Assembly (NCBI GenBank): GCA_031272745.1
Contig: JAISTF010000043.1
Span: 1 to 7,279 of the forward strand
Direction of reading: 5' to 3'
From: Eubacteriales Family XIII. Incertae Sedis bacterium
GTDB lineage: Bacteria; Bacillota; Clostridia; Peptostreptococcales; Anaerovoracaceae
DNA: 7,279 nucleotides
Below are positions 1 to 6,609 of the stretch, in pieces (position 1 is the stretch's first letter; each line of letters starts with the position of its first letter). The position numbers and the translations under genes are program-made. The notes beneath the pieces are model-generated. The model searched no databases. It was not told the DNA's origin and saw only the letters and a list, made by a program, of their open reading frames with translations.

Positions 1-1
1 C

Positions 2-1177
2 GAGTATTATCAGTACCGAGAATATTATATGTGGGAAGTTGATGACGGCTGTCATTTCGTCTTTCCTTATCTACCCGCCGGAAAATACAAGGTCGGGGCT
101 TATTCGTACGGATATGATGACGCTTGGTATGGTGGAGCTACATTGGATAGCGCTGCCGTCATAAATGTGACCAACGCAACCGTTCCGAATATCAATTTCA
201 CGATGGTATTGTCGCCGTCTGCGACGCTGACGGTCAACGTGGGTACGGCTACGTGGTACGCGGCGTATTTAGAAGTATGCGTTTACGATGATTACGACGA
301 TCAATATTATTTTCTAACAGATAAATTTCTGTATAGGTCAAACGCCACATCGGCGATTTGGAACACCGGACTTCCGACGGGGAGCTACAAGGTCAGCTAT
401 CGGATCTATGCGGATGAGGATGCGTTGAACGAAAGTGAGCCGACGGTCTATGGCTGGTACGGAGCTACGGTCGCGGATCCTGACATAGACGACGCGGAGG
501 TCATCGCGCTCACGGTGGGGCAGACGACGACCATCACGGTGCCGAAGCCAGCGGGCGGCGGCACACAAGGTGGCGGCACACAGGACGGTGGCACACAGGA
601 CGGTGGCACGCAGGGCGGTGACACGCAAATCGGCGATACGCAGACGCCGACCACGACCACGACGGCGTCCGTCGCGAAGGTGCGGTCGGCGCAGACGTCG
701 TTCACGCTTGCGAAAAACGGCAAGCTGACGATTCCGTATGAGGTCGACATGGCGTCGGGCGACGCGTCCGCCGCGAAGCTCACCTGGACATCGAGCAAGC
801 CCGGCGTCGCGACGGTTCAGGACGGCAAGGTGACCGCGAAGAAAAACGGCACCGTGACGATTACGGTCACGGACGAGACGGGCAAGCAGGTCGCCAAATA
901 CACCGTGAAGGTCGTCGCGAAGGCGGTCAAGGTGAAGAAGGTGACCGCGAAGGCGAAGAAATCCTCGCTGAAGGCAGGCCAGACGACGACGATTTCCGTG
1001 AAGCTGACGCCGAAGGGCGCCACGGGCGCGGTCGCGAAGTTCAGCCTCGACAGCAAGTCGAAGAAGATCGTTTCCGTCGACAAGGCGGGCAAGGTGACGG
1101 CGAAGAAGAAGGGCACGGCAACGGTGACCGTGAAGGCCGGCGGGAAGTCCGCAAAGGTGAAGATCACAGTGAAGTAA
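2..1177 (+). CDS. Ig-like (Big_2) domain surface or secreted protein, C-terminal part (5' truncated by window edge)
   Basis: The frame is open from base 2 with no stop, so the ATG at 29 is probably internal and the gene begins outside the window; 391 residues are visible. Two related segments come first, each with a 'LPxGxYKV' strand followed by 'WYGxAT' and an alternating hydrophobic strand (about 71-214 and 371-545). They resemble carboxypeptidase-regulatory or Cna-B-like beta-sandwich repeats. A Gly/Thr/Gln linker (554-643) and a Thr-rich stretch follow, then two bacterial Ig-like Big_2 domains (about 677-919 and 923-1174), each with the hallmark 'GKVTAKKxGTxTVTV' strand. The protein ends directly after the second Ig domain; I see no LPXTG or other sorting signal. 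Such proteins are usually extracellular adhesins or structural proteins, but the role here cannot be deduced. The first ~500 bases are visibly AT-richer than the Ig-domain part. The domain call is firm; the function is unknown. Confidence 0.85.
   Translation, partial: EYYQYREYYMWEVDDGCHFVFPYLPAGKYKVGAYSYGYDDAWYGGATLDSAAVINVTNATVPNINFTMVLSPSATLTVNVGTATWYAAYLEVCVYDDYDDQYYFLTDKFLYRSNATSAIWNTGLPTGSYKVSYRIYADEDALNESEPTVYGWYGATVADPDIDDAEVIALTVGQTTTITVPKPAGGGTQGGGTQDGGTQDGGTQGGDTQIGDTQTPTTTTTASVAKVRSAQTSFTLAKNGKLTIPYEVDMASGDASAAKLTWTSSKPGVATVQDGKVTAKKNGTVTITVTDETGKQVAKYTVKVVAKAVKVKKVTAKAKKSSLKAGQTTTISVKLTPKGATGAVAKFSLDSKSKKIVSVDKAGKVTAKKKGTATVTVKAGGKSAKVKITVK
554..643 (+). repeat. Six tandem 15-bp units encoding GGTQ-type pentapeptides
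   Basis: Six in-frame 15-base units encode GGGTQ, GGGTQ, DGGTQ, DGGTQ, GGDTQ and IGDTQ. The middle units are nearly identical at DNA level (GGTGGCACACAGGAC type), while the outer ones have diverged. The stretch is a flexible hydrophilic linker between the beta-sandwich repeats and the Big_2 domains of the surface protein. A tandem array of this kind can change copy number by replication slippage without breaking the frame. Confidence 0.85.
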
Positions 1178-1195
1178 GCGAGTTTGAGAAAACAC

Positions 1196-1223
1196 TTGAC
1201 AAGGGGGCTGTGTGTGTTATTAT
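1196..1223 (+). promoter_or_regulatory. Sigma-70-type promoter of the cadC-cadA operon
   Basis: A perfect -35 box TTGACA (1196-1201) is followed after 16 bases by TATTAT (1218-1223), a five-of-six match to the -10 consensus. The alternative TATATA at 1221 would give a 19-base spacer. The spacer contains a TGTGTGTG run. Transcription would start near 1230, about 40 bases before the cadC start codon. It lies in the 94-base gap after the surface-protein stop, where I see no gene and no clear terminator. Confidence 0.75.
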
Positions 1224-1224
1224 A

Positions 1225-1246
1225 TAAACAACTGCTTATATGTTTA
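1225..1246 (+). promoter_or_regulatory. Candidate CadC/SmtB-type operator
   Basis: An interrupted inverted repeat, TAAACA (1225-1230) and TGTTTA (1241-1246) separated by 10 bases, sits in an AT-rich patch just downstream of the -10 box and over the expected transcription start. ArsR/SmtB repressors typically bind AT-rich imperfect palindromes in this position and block RNA polymerase until metal binds. The arms do not match the well-known CadC or SmtB half-sites exactly, so the assignment rests on position and symmetry. Confidence 0.45.
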
Positions 1247-1271
1247 ATTATTGAATTGAAAGGATAAGGCG

Positions 1272-1676
1272 ATGGCGGTTGTGAAGAGCACGGCGAAAGC
1301 GAAGACGAAGGCGGCGGCGGAAAAGGAGCCGTTGGTCTGCGAGGGGAACTGCTTGCACGAGAAGACGGTGGCGCAGGTGCGCAAGGGGCTGTCGATTCCC
1401 GAGGACATCGACGCGACGGCGGAGTTGTTCAAGGCGCTGGCGGATCCGACGCGGCTGCGAATCGTGAACGCGCTGCTGCTCTCGGAGATTTGCGTCTGCG
1501 ACGTGGCGGCGTTGTTCGGGATGTCGCAACCGGCGGTGTCGCACCACCTGAAGGTGCTGCGGGCGGCGCGGCTCGTGCGCACGCGGCGCGACGGGAAGAC
1601 GATCTATTATTCGCTCGACGACGAGCATGTGGCGAACATCTTTTATCAGGGGCTGCTGCATGCTTCGCACAGGTAG
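1272..1676 (+). CDS. cadC: CadC-type ArsR/SmtB family metal-sensing repressor
   Basis: This 134-residue winged-helix repressor probably binds the promoter just upstream as a dimer and lets go when it binds Cd(II), Pb(II) or Zn(II). The ArsR core 'LFKALADPTRLRIV' is at 52-65, the metal motif 'EICVCDV' at 72-78 and the recognition helix 'SQPAVSHHLKVLR' at 85-97. Cys74 and Cys76 together with the N-terminal pair Cys23 and Cys27 (CEGNC) match the four thiolate ligands of staphylococcal CadC. The C-terminal helix also carries Asp117, His119, His130 and His133, spaced like the alpha-5 zinc site of SmtB/CadC but with His at the usual Glu position. A Lys/Ala-rich extension of about 20 residues precedes the Cys pair. 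The start is supported by an AAAGGA Shine-Dalgarno (1259-1264) 7 bases upstream. The downstream ATPase is the expected partner. The family is certain; the metal is inferred from the ligands. Confidence 0.93.
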   Translation: MAVVKSTAKAKTKAAAEKEPLVCEGNCLHEKTVAQVRKGLSIPEDIDATAELFKALADPTRLRIVNALLLSEICVCDVAALFGMSQPAVSHHLKVLRAARLVRTRRDGKTIYYSLDDEHVANIFYQGLLHASHR

Positions 1677-1678
1677 GA
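1671..1678 (+). promoter_or_regulatory. Ribosome binding site for cadA, overlapping the cadC stop
   Basis: AGGTAGGA spans the cadC stop codon (TAG, 1674-1676). It lies 11 bases before ATG 1690 and would also serve GTG 1681 through its first AGG, 7 bases away. Earlier in-frame ATGs at 1627 and 1660 lie inside cadC and have no comparable site. This favours a start at 1690 or 1681 and suggests translational coupling to cadC. Confidence 0.6.
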
Positions 1679-1689
1679 CGGTGACGGCG

Positions 1690-3771
1690 ATGACGACGAT
1701 GGAACACGCAATCGAAGAGCGGGCCTTTGCCCGCGGACAAGGCGACGCCTGCTGCGCGCATTGCGCGGCGAAGACGGATTTCTCGCGGGCGGATGAGCGC
1801 GACGGACACGGGGGGCTTGCAGAGGGCGCGGCCGGCGGGCGCGTCTCGAGGTCTCTGCTCATCGGCGGCGCGGTGATTTTTGCCGTCGGCATGGCGCTCC
1901 AGATTGCGGGCGCGGCCGGCTTTGCGGGCGTACCGAGGCTCGTTCTGTTTCTCGCGGCCTACGTCCTCGTCGGCGGCGAGGTGCTTGTGGACGCCGGCCG
2001 CAACATCTCCAAGGGGCAGGTCTTCGACGAGAATTTCCTCATGGCCGTCGCGAGCGTCGGCGCGTTCGCGATCGGGGAATTTCCCGAAGGCGTCGCGGTC
2101 ATGCTCTTCTACCGCATCGGCGAAGGGTTCGAGGACCGCGCCGTCGACCGCTCCAAACGCGCCATCACCGCGCTCATGGAGGTGCGGCCGGACCGCGCGA
2201 ATCTGATTCGGACGGCGGCGCAGAACGGCGAGGCGACCGGCTTCGCAACGGCGATGCCGGCCGTGACGGAAGTCGACCCCGAAGCGGTGCCGGTGGGGGC
2301 GCTCATCTTGGTGCGCCCGGGTGAAAAAGTTCCGTTGGACGGCGTTATTATTGAAGGAAATTCTTCGCTGGATACGTCGGCGCTCACGGGCGAGTCGATG
2401 CCGGTGGACGTGGCGCCCGGCGACGAGGCGCTCGCGGGGGCGGTCAACCAGGGCGGCGTGCTGACCGTCGAGGTGACGCGGCTGTTCGGCGAGAGCGCGG
2501 TCGCGAAGATCTTGAAGCTCGTGCAGGAGGCGGGTGCGCACAAGGCGCCGGCGGAAAATTTCATCACGAAGTTTGCGCGCGTGTACACGCCGATCGTCGT
2601 CATTGCGGCGGCCTGCCTCGCGTTCGTGCCGCCGCTCGTGCTTGCGCTGGCGGGCGGCGGAGGGCTGTCCGGCCTCGCCGCTTACGCCGCGTTTCTCCCG
2701 ACGTGGGTGAACCGCGCGCTCGTCTTCCTCGTTGTGTCCTGCCCGTGCGCGCTCGTCATCTCGATTCCGCTGTCGTATTTCGGCGGCATCGGCGGCGCCT
2801 CGCGCGAGGGCGTGCTCGTCAAGGGCGGCAATTACCTCGAAGCGCTCGCGCGCGCCGAGACCGTCGTCTTCGACAAGACGGGCACGCTGACGAAGGGGAA
2901 GGTGCGCGTCGCGGCGGTTGTGGCGGCGGCAGGCGGGTTTTCCGAAGACGAGGTGCTGCGTCTCGCGGCGGTGGCCGAGCAGGCGTCGACGCATCCGATC
3001 GCAAAGGCGATCCTGGCAGCGGCGGGGACCCGGGATGCCGGGGGCCAAGGCGCGCTTGCGGAGATACGGGAGATCGCGGGCAAGGGGGTGCGCGCGGCGG
3101 CGGACGGGGCGGACATCCTCGCGGGGTCGGCGCGCCTGCTCGACGACTTCGGCATCGCGCATCCGGACGTGCAGGAGGCGGGCACCGTCGTGTACGTCGC
3201 GGAGGGCGGTCGCTTTGCGGGGCATATCCTCTTGGCGGACGAGGTCAAGCCCGACGCGGCGACGGCCGTTGCGGCGCTGCGCGGCGTCGGCGTGAAGCGC
3301 CTCGCGATGCTCACGGGCGACAACGAACGCACCGCCGCCGTCGTCGCCTCCGCGCTCGGCATCGACGAGTACGCGGCCGGACTTTTGCCGGATCAAAAGG
3401 TGGCGGCGTTCGAGCGGATCGCAAATCAACCCGGCACGGCCATTTTCGTCGGCGACGGCATCAACGACGCGCCGGTGCTGGCCCGCGCGGACGTCGGCGT
3501 CGCGATGGGCGGGCTCGGCAGCGACGCCGCCATCGAAGCGGCGGACGCGGTGCTGATGACCGACGAGCCGGGCAAGCTCGCGGCCGCCATCCGCATCGCG
3601 AAAAAGACCCACGCCATCGTCCTGCAAAACATCGTCTTCGCGCTCGGCGTGAAGGGCGTCCTGCTCGTGCTCGGCGCCCTCGGCATCGCGGGCATGTGGG
3701 CCGCCGTCTTCGGCGACGTCGGCGTCGCCCTTATCGCCATCCTCAACGCCCTCCGCGCCCTGCGGGTGTAA
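1690..3771 (+). CDS. cadA: P1B-type heavy-metal (Cd/Zn/Pb) translocating ATPase
   Basis: An inner-membrane ATP-driven pump that should export Cd(II), Zn(II) or Pb(II). Numbering assumes the ATG at 1690 (693 residues). Membrane pairs are near 55-103 and 115-145. The actuator TGES is at 233-236. The third pair near 295-365 carries the CPC metal motif at 351-353. Then come the phosphorylation motif DKTGT (395-399), the nucleotide-domain HP (435-436), TGDN (542-545) and GDGINDAP (588-595). The last two helices contain an Asn...Lys655 helix and Asp676-Val-Gly, the signature of the P1B-2 (ZntA/CadA) Zn/Cd/Pb subgroup and unlike copper pumps. The usual N-terminal ferredoxin-like HMA domain with GMxCxxC is absent; only a short CCAHC cluster (21-25) in a hydrophilic region precedes the first helix. 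The gene follows cadC by 13 bases in the same operon. The start is uncertain (1627, 1660, 1681 or 1690); family and subgroup are secure. Confidence 0.93.
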   Translation: MTTMEHAIEERAFARGQGDACCAHCAAKTDFSRADERDGHGGLAEGAAGGRVSRSLLIGGAVIFAVGMALQIAGAAGFAGVPRLVLFLAAYVLVGGEVLVDAGRNISKGQVFDENFLMAVASVGAFAIGEFPEGVAVMLFYRIGEGFEDRAVDRSKRAITALMEVRPDRANLIRTAAQNGEATGFATAMPAVTEVDPEAVPVGALILVRPGEKVPLDGVIIEGNSSLDTSALTGESMPVDVAPGDEALAGAVNQGGVLTVEVTRLFGESAVAKILKLVQEAGAHKAPAENFITKFARVYTPIVVIAAACLAFVPPLVLALAGGGGLSGLAAYAAFLPTWVNRALVFLVVSCPCALVISIPLSYFGGIGGASREGVLVKGGNYLEALARAETVVFDKTGTLTKGKVRVAAVVAAAGGFSEDEVLRLAAVAEQASTHPIAKAILAAAGTRDAGGQGALAEIREIAGKGVRAAADGADILAGSARLLDDFGIAHPDVQEAGTVVYVAEGGRFAGHILLADEVKPDAATAVAALRGVGVKRLAMLTGDNERTAAVVASALGIDEYAAGLLPDQKVAAFERIANQPGTAIFVGDGINDAPVLARADVGVAMGGLGSDAAIEAADAVLMTDEPGKLAAAIRIAKKTHAIVLQNIVFALGVKGVLLVLGALGIAGMWAAVFGDVGVALIAILNALRALRV

Positions 3772-3786
3772 GAGGGCGATTCCCGC

Positions 3787-3805
3787 CGGCGGAGCCGCCG
3801 ATTTT
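3787..3805 (+). terminator. Possible rho-independent terminator after cadA
   Basis: CGGCG (3787-3791) and CGCCG (3796-3800) form a GC-only 5-bp stem around a GAGC loop, followed by ATTTTA. It lies 15 bases after the cadA stop, where the operon should end. The U-run is only four bases, so termination strength is doubtful. Confidence 0.4.
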
Positions 3806-3839
3806 AGGAATTCTTCGTAAATTCTTTACCCCCGCGCTA

Positions 3840-3868
3840 TTGCCATGCAACCTTCAAGTATGTTAATA
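3840..3868 (+). promoter_or_regulatory. Candidate promoter for preT-preA
   Basis: TTGCCA (3840-3845) is followed after 17 bases by TTAATA (3863-3868); an 18-base spacing gives TAATAT. It lies in the only AT-richer patch of the 229-base gap between cadA and preT. Transcription would start near 3875 and leave a leader of about 125 bases. Both boxes are imperfect. Confidence 0.5.
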
Positions 3869-3881
3869 TCCGTATCAGGAG

Positions 3882-3944
3882 AGCGGGTGAGGAAGCTGGG
3901 TGCTTCCCGAGGCCCGCTATTGCTTTTCCCGAACGCGCGGAAGC
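3882..3944 (+). promoter_or_regulatory. Structured 5' leader of preT with competing stem arms
   Basis: A two-part hairpin is plain. The outer arms AGCGGG (3882-3887) and CCCGCT (3913-3918) pair perfectly. The inner arms GGAAGC (3891-3896) and GCTTCC (3902-3907) pair perfectly around a TGGGT loop. A second copy of GGAAGC at 3939-3944 could pair with the same GCTTCC instead, so two exclusive folds are possible. Further down, CGGCG (3953-3957) and CGCCG (3962-3966) form another small stem shortly before the Shine-Dalgarno. I do not recognise a known riboswitch or T-box. A regulatory role is inference from the pairing and the long leader. Confidence 0.4.
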
Positions 3945-4000
3945 GGTGACTCCGGCGACTCCGCCGCCCCGCCCCGCGCAAACAAGAGAGGAGGGATTGC

Positions 4001-5299
4001 ATGAGCAAGATCAAAACCGGCGCTTACACGGCGGAGGCCGAAAGGGGCTTCGACCACCGCACGGCGATGGAGGAGGCGGCGCGCTGCCTGTTGTGCCACG
4101 ACGCGCCGTGCAGCGCGGGCTGCCCCGCGGGGACGGACCCCGGAAAATTCATCCGGTCGATCCGCTTCCGCAACCCGAAGGGCGCGGCGGAGACCATCCG
4201 CGAAAACAACGTGCTCGGCGGCACCTGCGCGCGCGTCTGTCCGTTCGACCGGCTCTGCGAGGAGGCGTGCAGCCGCTGCGGCATCGACCGCCCGATCGAA
4301 ATCGGCAAGCTCCAACGCTACGCCGTCGAGCAGGAAAAAGCCTTCCGCATGAAAATCCTCAAAAAGCCGAGATCAAATAACGGTTTTCGCGTGGCCTGCG
4401 TGGGCGCGGGCCCGGCCTCGCTCGCCTGCGCCGCGGAACTCGCGAAGGCGGGCACGAAGGTCACGATCTACGAGCGCGAGCAGAAGGCGGGCGGCGTGCT
4501 GACGTACGGCATCACCCCCGCGCGCCTGCCGCAGAAAGTCGTCGATTGGGACATCAAGAGCGTCGAGGGGCTCGGCGTGGAGTTTGTGTTCGGCGCGGAA
4601 ATCGGCGGCGCGAAAAAGGGTGCGCTCACCGCAGAGGACCTGCTTGCAAAGGAAGGTTTCCACGCGGTCTTCCTCGGCGTCGGCCTATGGAAGAGCGGCA
4701 CGGCCGGCGTCCCCGGCGAGGACTTGAAAAACGTCCTGCGCGCCGTGGACTTCCTGAAGCAGGCGCGGACGCGGGGCGGCTTCCCGCAGATGCAGGGCAA
4801 GAAGGTCGTCGTCATCGGCGGCGGCGACGTCGCGATGGACTGCGCGACGACCGCCCGGCTCCAGGGCGCGGACGTGCAGATCTGGTATCGGCGCACGATC
4901 GGCGAGGCGCCCGCGAACATGGACGAGATTCGTTATGCGCTTGACCTCGGCATCGGCCTTACGCAAAACTTCGCGCCGAAGGCATTCACGGGCAAGGGCG
5001 GCAAGGTCGAGTACGCGGTATTCCAAGGCCGCGACGGCAAGTCCGAGGCGAAGGTGGCCTGCGACTACGCGATCTTCGCAATCGGCCAGCAGGCCGAGGA
5101 CATCGGGGCGGTCGTTTCGGGCGCCGCGACCACGGGCAAAGGCTGCGTCGCGATCCGCGGCGGCGGGCGAACCAGCGTGAAGGGCGTGTTTGCCGCCGGC
5201 GACATCACGAACGGAGGCAGCACGGTCGTCGAGGCCGTCAAGGAAGGCAAGGAGGCCGCGCAGGCGATTCTTCGTTATTTGAACAAGGGGGTGAAGTAG
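4001..5299 (+). CDS. preT: NAD(P)-dependent dihydropyrimidine dehydrogenase, PreT subunit
   Basis: A 432-residue cytoplasmic flavo-iron-sulfur subunit that oxidises NAD(P)H and passes electrons to PreA for reduction of uracil and thymine to 5,6-dihydropyrimidines. The N-terminal Fe-S domain has Cys29, 32, 37 and 41 in 'RCLLCHDAPCSAGCPAG' and Cys76, 80, 86 and 90, with Gln105 where mammalian DPD uses a Gln ligand. This arrangement matches E. coli PreT and the N-terminus of animal DPD. The FAD site starts at 'GAGPAS' (135-140), the pyridine-nucleotide site at 'GGGDVAMD' (273-280), and the terminal FAD motif is 'GVFAAGD' (395-401). 'YRR' (296-298) after the nucleotide fold resembles NADPH-using GltD proteins. 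A strong AGGAGGG (3989-3995) lies 5 bases before the ATG. Glutamate synthase small subunit (GltD) is the main alternative, but adjacent preA settles the identity. The length is close to the E. coli protein's. Confidence 0.93.
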   Translation: MSKIKTGAYTAEAERGFDHRTAMEEAARCLLCHDAPCSAGCPAGTDPGKFIRSIRFRNPKGAAETIRENNVLGGTCARVCPFDRLCEEACSRCGIDRPIEIGKLQRYAVEQEKAFRMKILKKPRSNNGFRVACVGAGPASLACAAELAKAGTKVTIYEREQKAGGVLTYGITPARLPQKVVDWDIKSVEGLGVEFVFGAEIGGAKKGALTAEDLLAKEGFHAVFLGVGLWKSGTAGVPGEDLKNVLRAVDFLKQARTRGGFPQMQGKKVVVIGGGDVAMDCATTARLQGADVQIWYRRTIGEAPANMDEIRYALDLGIGLTQNFAPKAFTGKGGKVEYAVFQGRDGKSEAKVACDYAIFAIGQQAEDIGAVVSGAATTGKGCVAIRGGGRTSVKGVFAAGDITNGGSTVVEAVKEGKEAAQAILRYLNKGVK

Positions 5300-6568
5300 A
5301 TGGCTGTCAAAAAAGATCTTTCCATCAAGTATATGGGCGTGGAATGCGAGAACCCCTTCTTCCTGTCGAGCTCGCCCGTCGGCGGGAATTACGACATGGT
5401 CGCGAAGTGTTTCGAGGCCGGTTGGGGCGGCGTGTTTTTCAAGACCGTCGGCATCTTCGTCGCGGACGAATGCTCGCCGCGTTTCGACAACAACGGCAAG
5501 GAGGGCCTGCCGTGGATCGGCTTCAAAAACATGGAGCAGATTTCCGACAAGCCGACCGAGCAAAATTTCGAGTACCTCTACCGGCTGAAGCGCGACTACC
5601 CGGACAAGGTCGTCGTCGCGTCGATCATGGGCTCGTCGGTCTCTGAGTGGAAGGCGCTCGCGAAGATGAGCGAGCAGGCCGGCGTGGACCTCATCGAAGG
5701 CAATTTCAGCTGCCCGCAGATGACGAGCCACGCGATGGGCTCGGACGTCGGCAGCGACCCCGCGCTCGTCGAGAAATACACGAAGGCCGTGGTCAGCACC
5801 ACGAGCATTCCGTTCATCGCGAAGATGACGCCCAACATCACGACGATCGAGCCGCCCGCCCGCGGCGCGGCGAAAGGCGGCGCGAAGAGCATCTCCGCGA
5901 TCAACACGGTCAAGTCGATCACGAACCTCGACCTCGACAGCCTCACCGCGCTGCCGGTGGTGGACGGCAAGTCGTCGATCTCCGGCTACTCGGGCGCGGC
6001 CGTGCGGCCGATCGCGCTGCGCTTCTGCGCCAACCTCTGCGCCGACGCGGAGCTGCGCAGGAAGGGCATCGAGATCTCCGGCATCGGCGGCATCGAGACG
6101 TGGCGCGACGCGTTGGAATTTCTGCTGCTCGGCTGCCGCAACGTGCAGGTCACGACGGCGATCATGCAGTACGGCTACCGCATCGTGGACGATATGGCAA
6201 GCGGCCTCGCGCACTGGATGGACGAGCGCGGCTACCGGCGCTTGGACGATTTCATCGGGCAGGCGCTGCCCAACATCATCCCCGCCGAGGACCTCGACCG
6301 CTCGTTCCAGATCCTGCCCGCCTTCAACACCAAGACCTGCGTCGGCTGCGGCCGCTGCTACGTGTCTTGCTTTGACGGTGCGCATCAGGCCATCGAATGG
6401 AACGAACGCCGCCGCCGTCCCGAGCTCGACAAGGACAAATGCGTCGGCTGCCACCTCTGCCTCAACGTCTGCCCCGTGAAGGACTGCATCACGCCCGGCG
6501 AGGTGCGTTGGAAGAAGGGCCGCAAGGCGAAAAAGCAGCCGCCGGTCATGCAGGTGCAGTTCGACTGA
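5300..6568 (+). CDS. preA: NAD(P)-dependent dihydropyrimidine dehydrogenase, PreA catalytic subunit
   Basis: A 422-residue subunit with an FMN-binding TIM barrel that reduces the 5,6 double bond of uracil or thymine using electrons from PreT, the first step of reductive pyrimidine breakdown. It is strongly similar along its length to E. coli PreA as I recall it. The active-site loop 'GNFSCPQMTSHAMGSD' (134-149) contains the expected catalytic acid Cys138 and Asn135. Lys175 in 'KMTPN' and Asn202-Thr203 in 'INTVKS' fit the FMN and substrate site. 'SSISGYSG' (225-232) and 'GIGGIETW' (261-268) are phosphate-binding and family loops. A C-terminal ferredoxin module carries two 4Fe-4S clusters: Cys347/350/353/357 and Cys381/384/387/391. 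The start codon directly abuts the preT stop (TAG then ATG), with AGGGGGTG (5286-5293) as Shine-Dalgarno inside preT, so the two are coupled. No dihydropyrimidinase or beta-ureidopropionase gene is in the window. Confidence 0.96.
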   Translation: MAVKKDLSIKYMGVECENPFFLSSSPVGGNYDMVAKCFEAGWGGVFFKTVGIFVADECSPRFDNNGKEGLPWIGFKNMEQISDKPTEQNFEYLYRLKRDYPDKVVVASIMGSSVSEWKALAKMSEQAGVDLIEGNFSCPQMTSHAMGSDVGSDPALVEKYTKAVVSTTSIPFIAKMTPNITTIEPPARGAAKGGAKSISAINTVKSITNLDLDSLTALPVVDGKSSISGYSGAAVRPIALRFCANLCADAELRRKGIEISGIGGIETWRDALEFLLLGCRNVQVTTAIMQYGYRIVDDMASGLAHWMDERGYRRLDDFIGQALPNIIPAEDLDRSFQILPAFNTKTCVGCGRCYVSCFDGAHQAIEWNERRRRPELDKDKCVGCHLCLNVCPVKDCITPGEVRWKKGRKAKKQPPVMQVQFD

Positions 6569-6596
6569 AGGCGCTGTACGGCAAAAAATCTTGTTT

Positions 6597-6609
6597 CCAA
6601 ATCATTTGG
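6597..6609. repeat. 13-bp palindrome upstream of the toxin-antitoxin promoter
   Basis: CCAAAT and ATTTGG flank a single C, a perfect 6-1-6 inverted repeat 28 bases after the preA stop. A flanking T-G wobble and a T-A pair extend it as RNA. No T-run follows on the + strand, so it is not a convincing preA terminator. It could be a protein-binding site. Confidence 0.5.

Noticed and set aside
338..1195. Minus-strand frame of 285 codons opposite the Ig-like domains
   Set aside because: Arg/Leu-rich shadow of the GC-rich repeat-containing gene, without domain or start signals.
1627..1689. ATGs at 1627 and 1660 as the start of the ATPase
   Set aside because: Both lie inside cadC, lack a good Shine-Dalgarno, and would add a peptide with no family counterpart; 1690 or 1681 fits better.
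1429..3627. A 732-codon open frame on the minus strand opposite cadC and cadA
   Set aside because: It is Arg/His/Ala-rich low-complexity sequence with no recognisable domain, exactly opposite a well-supported ATPase. Long antisense frames are expected in GC-rich genes.
3875..4000. T-box or tetrahydrofolate-type riboswitch in the preT leader
   Set aside because: A GAGAGCGGGTGA stretch is reminiscent of such elements, but I find no T-box antiterminator motif or the other conserved blocks, so only a generic structured leader is claimed.
4001..5299. Glutamate synthase small subunit (GltD)
   Set aside because: The folds are homologous, but the immediate coupling to preA and the DPD-like Cys/Gln pattern identify it as PreT.
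4685..6454. A 589-codon open frame on the minus strand opposite preT and preA
   Set aside because: Same reasoning: no domain, biased composition, no ribosome site, and full overlap with two confidently identified genes.
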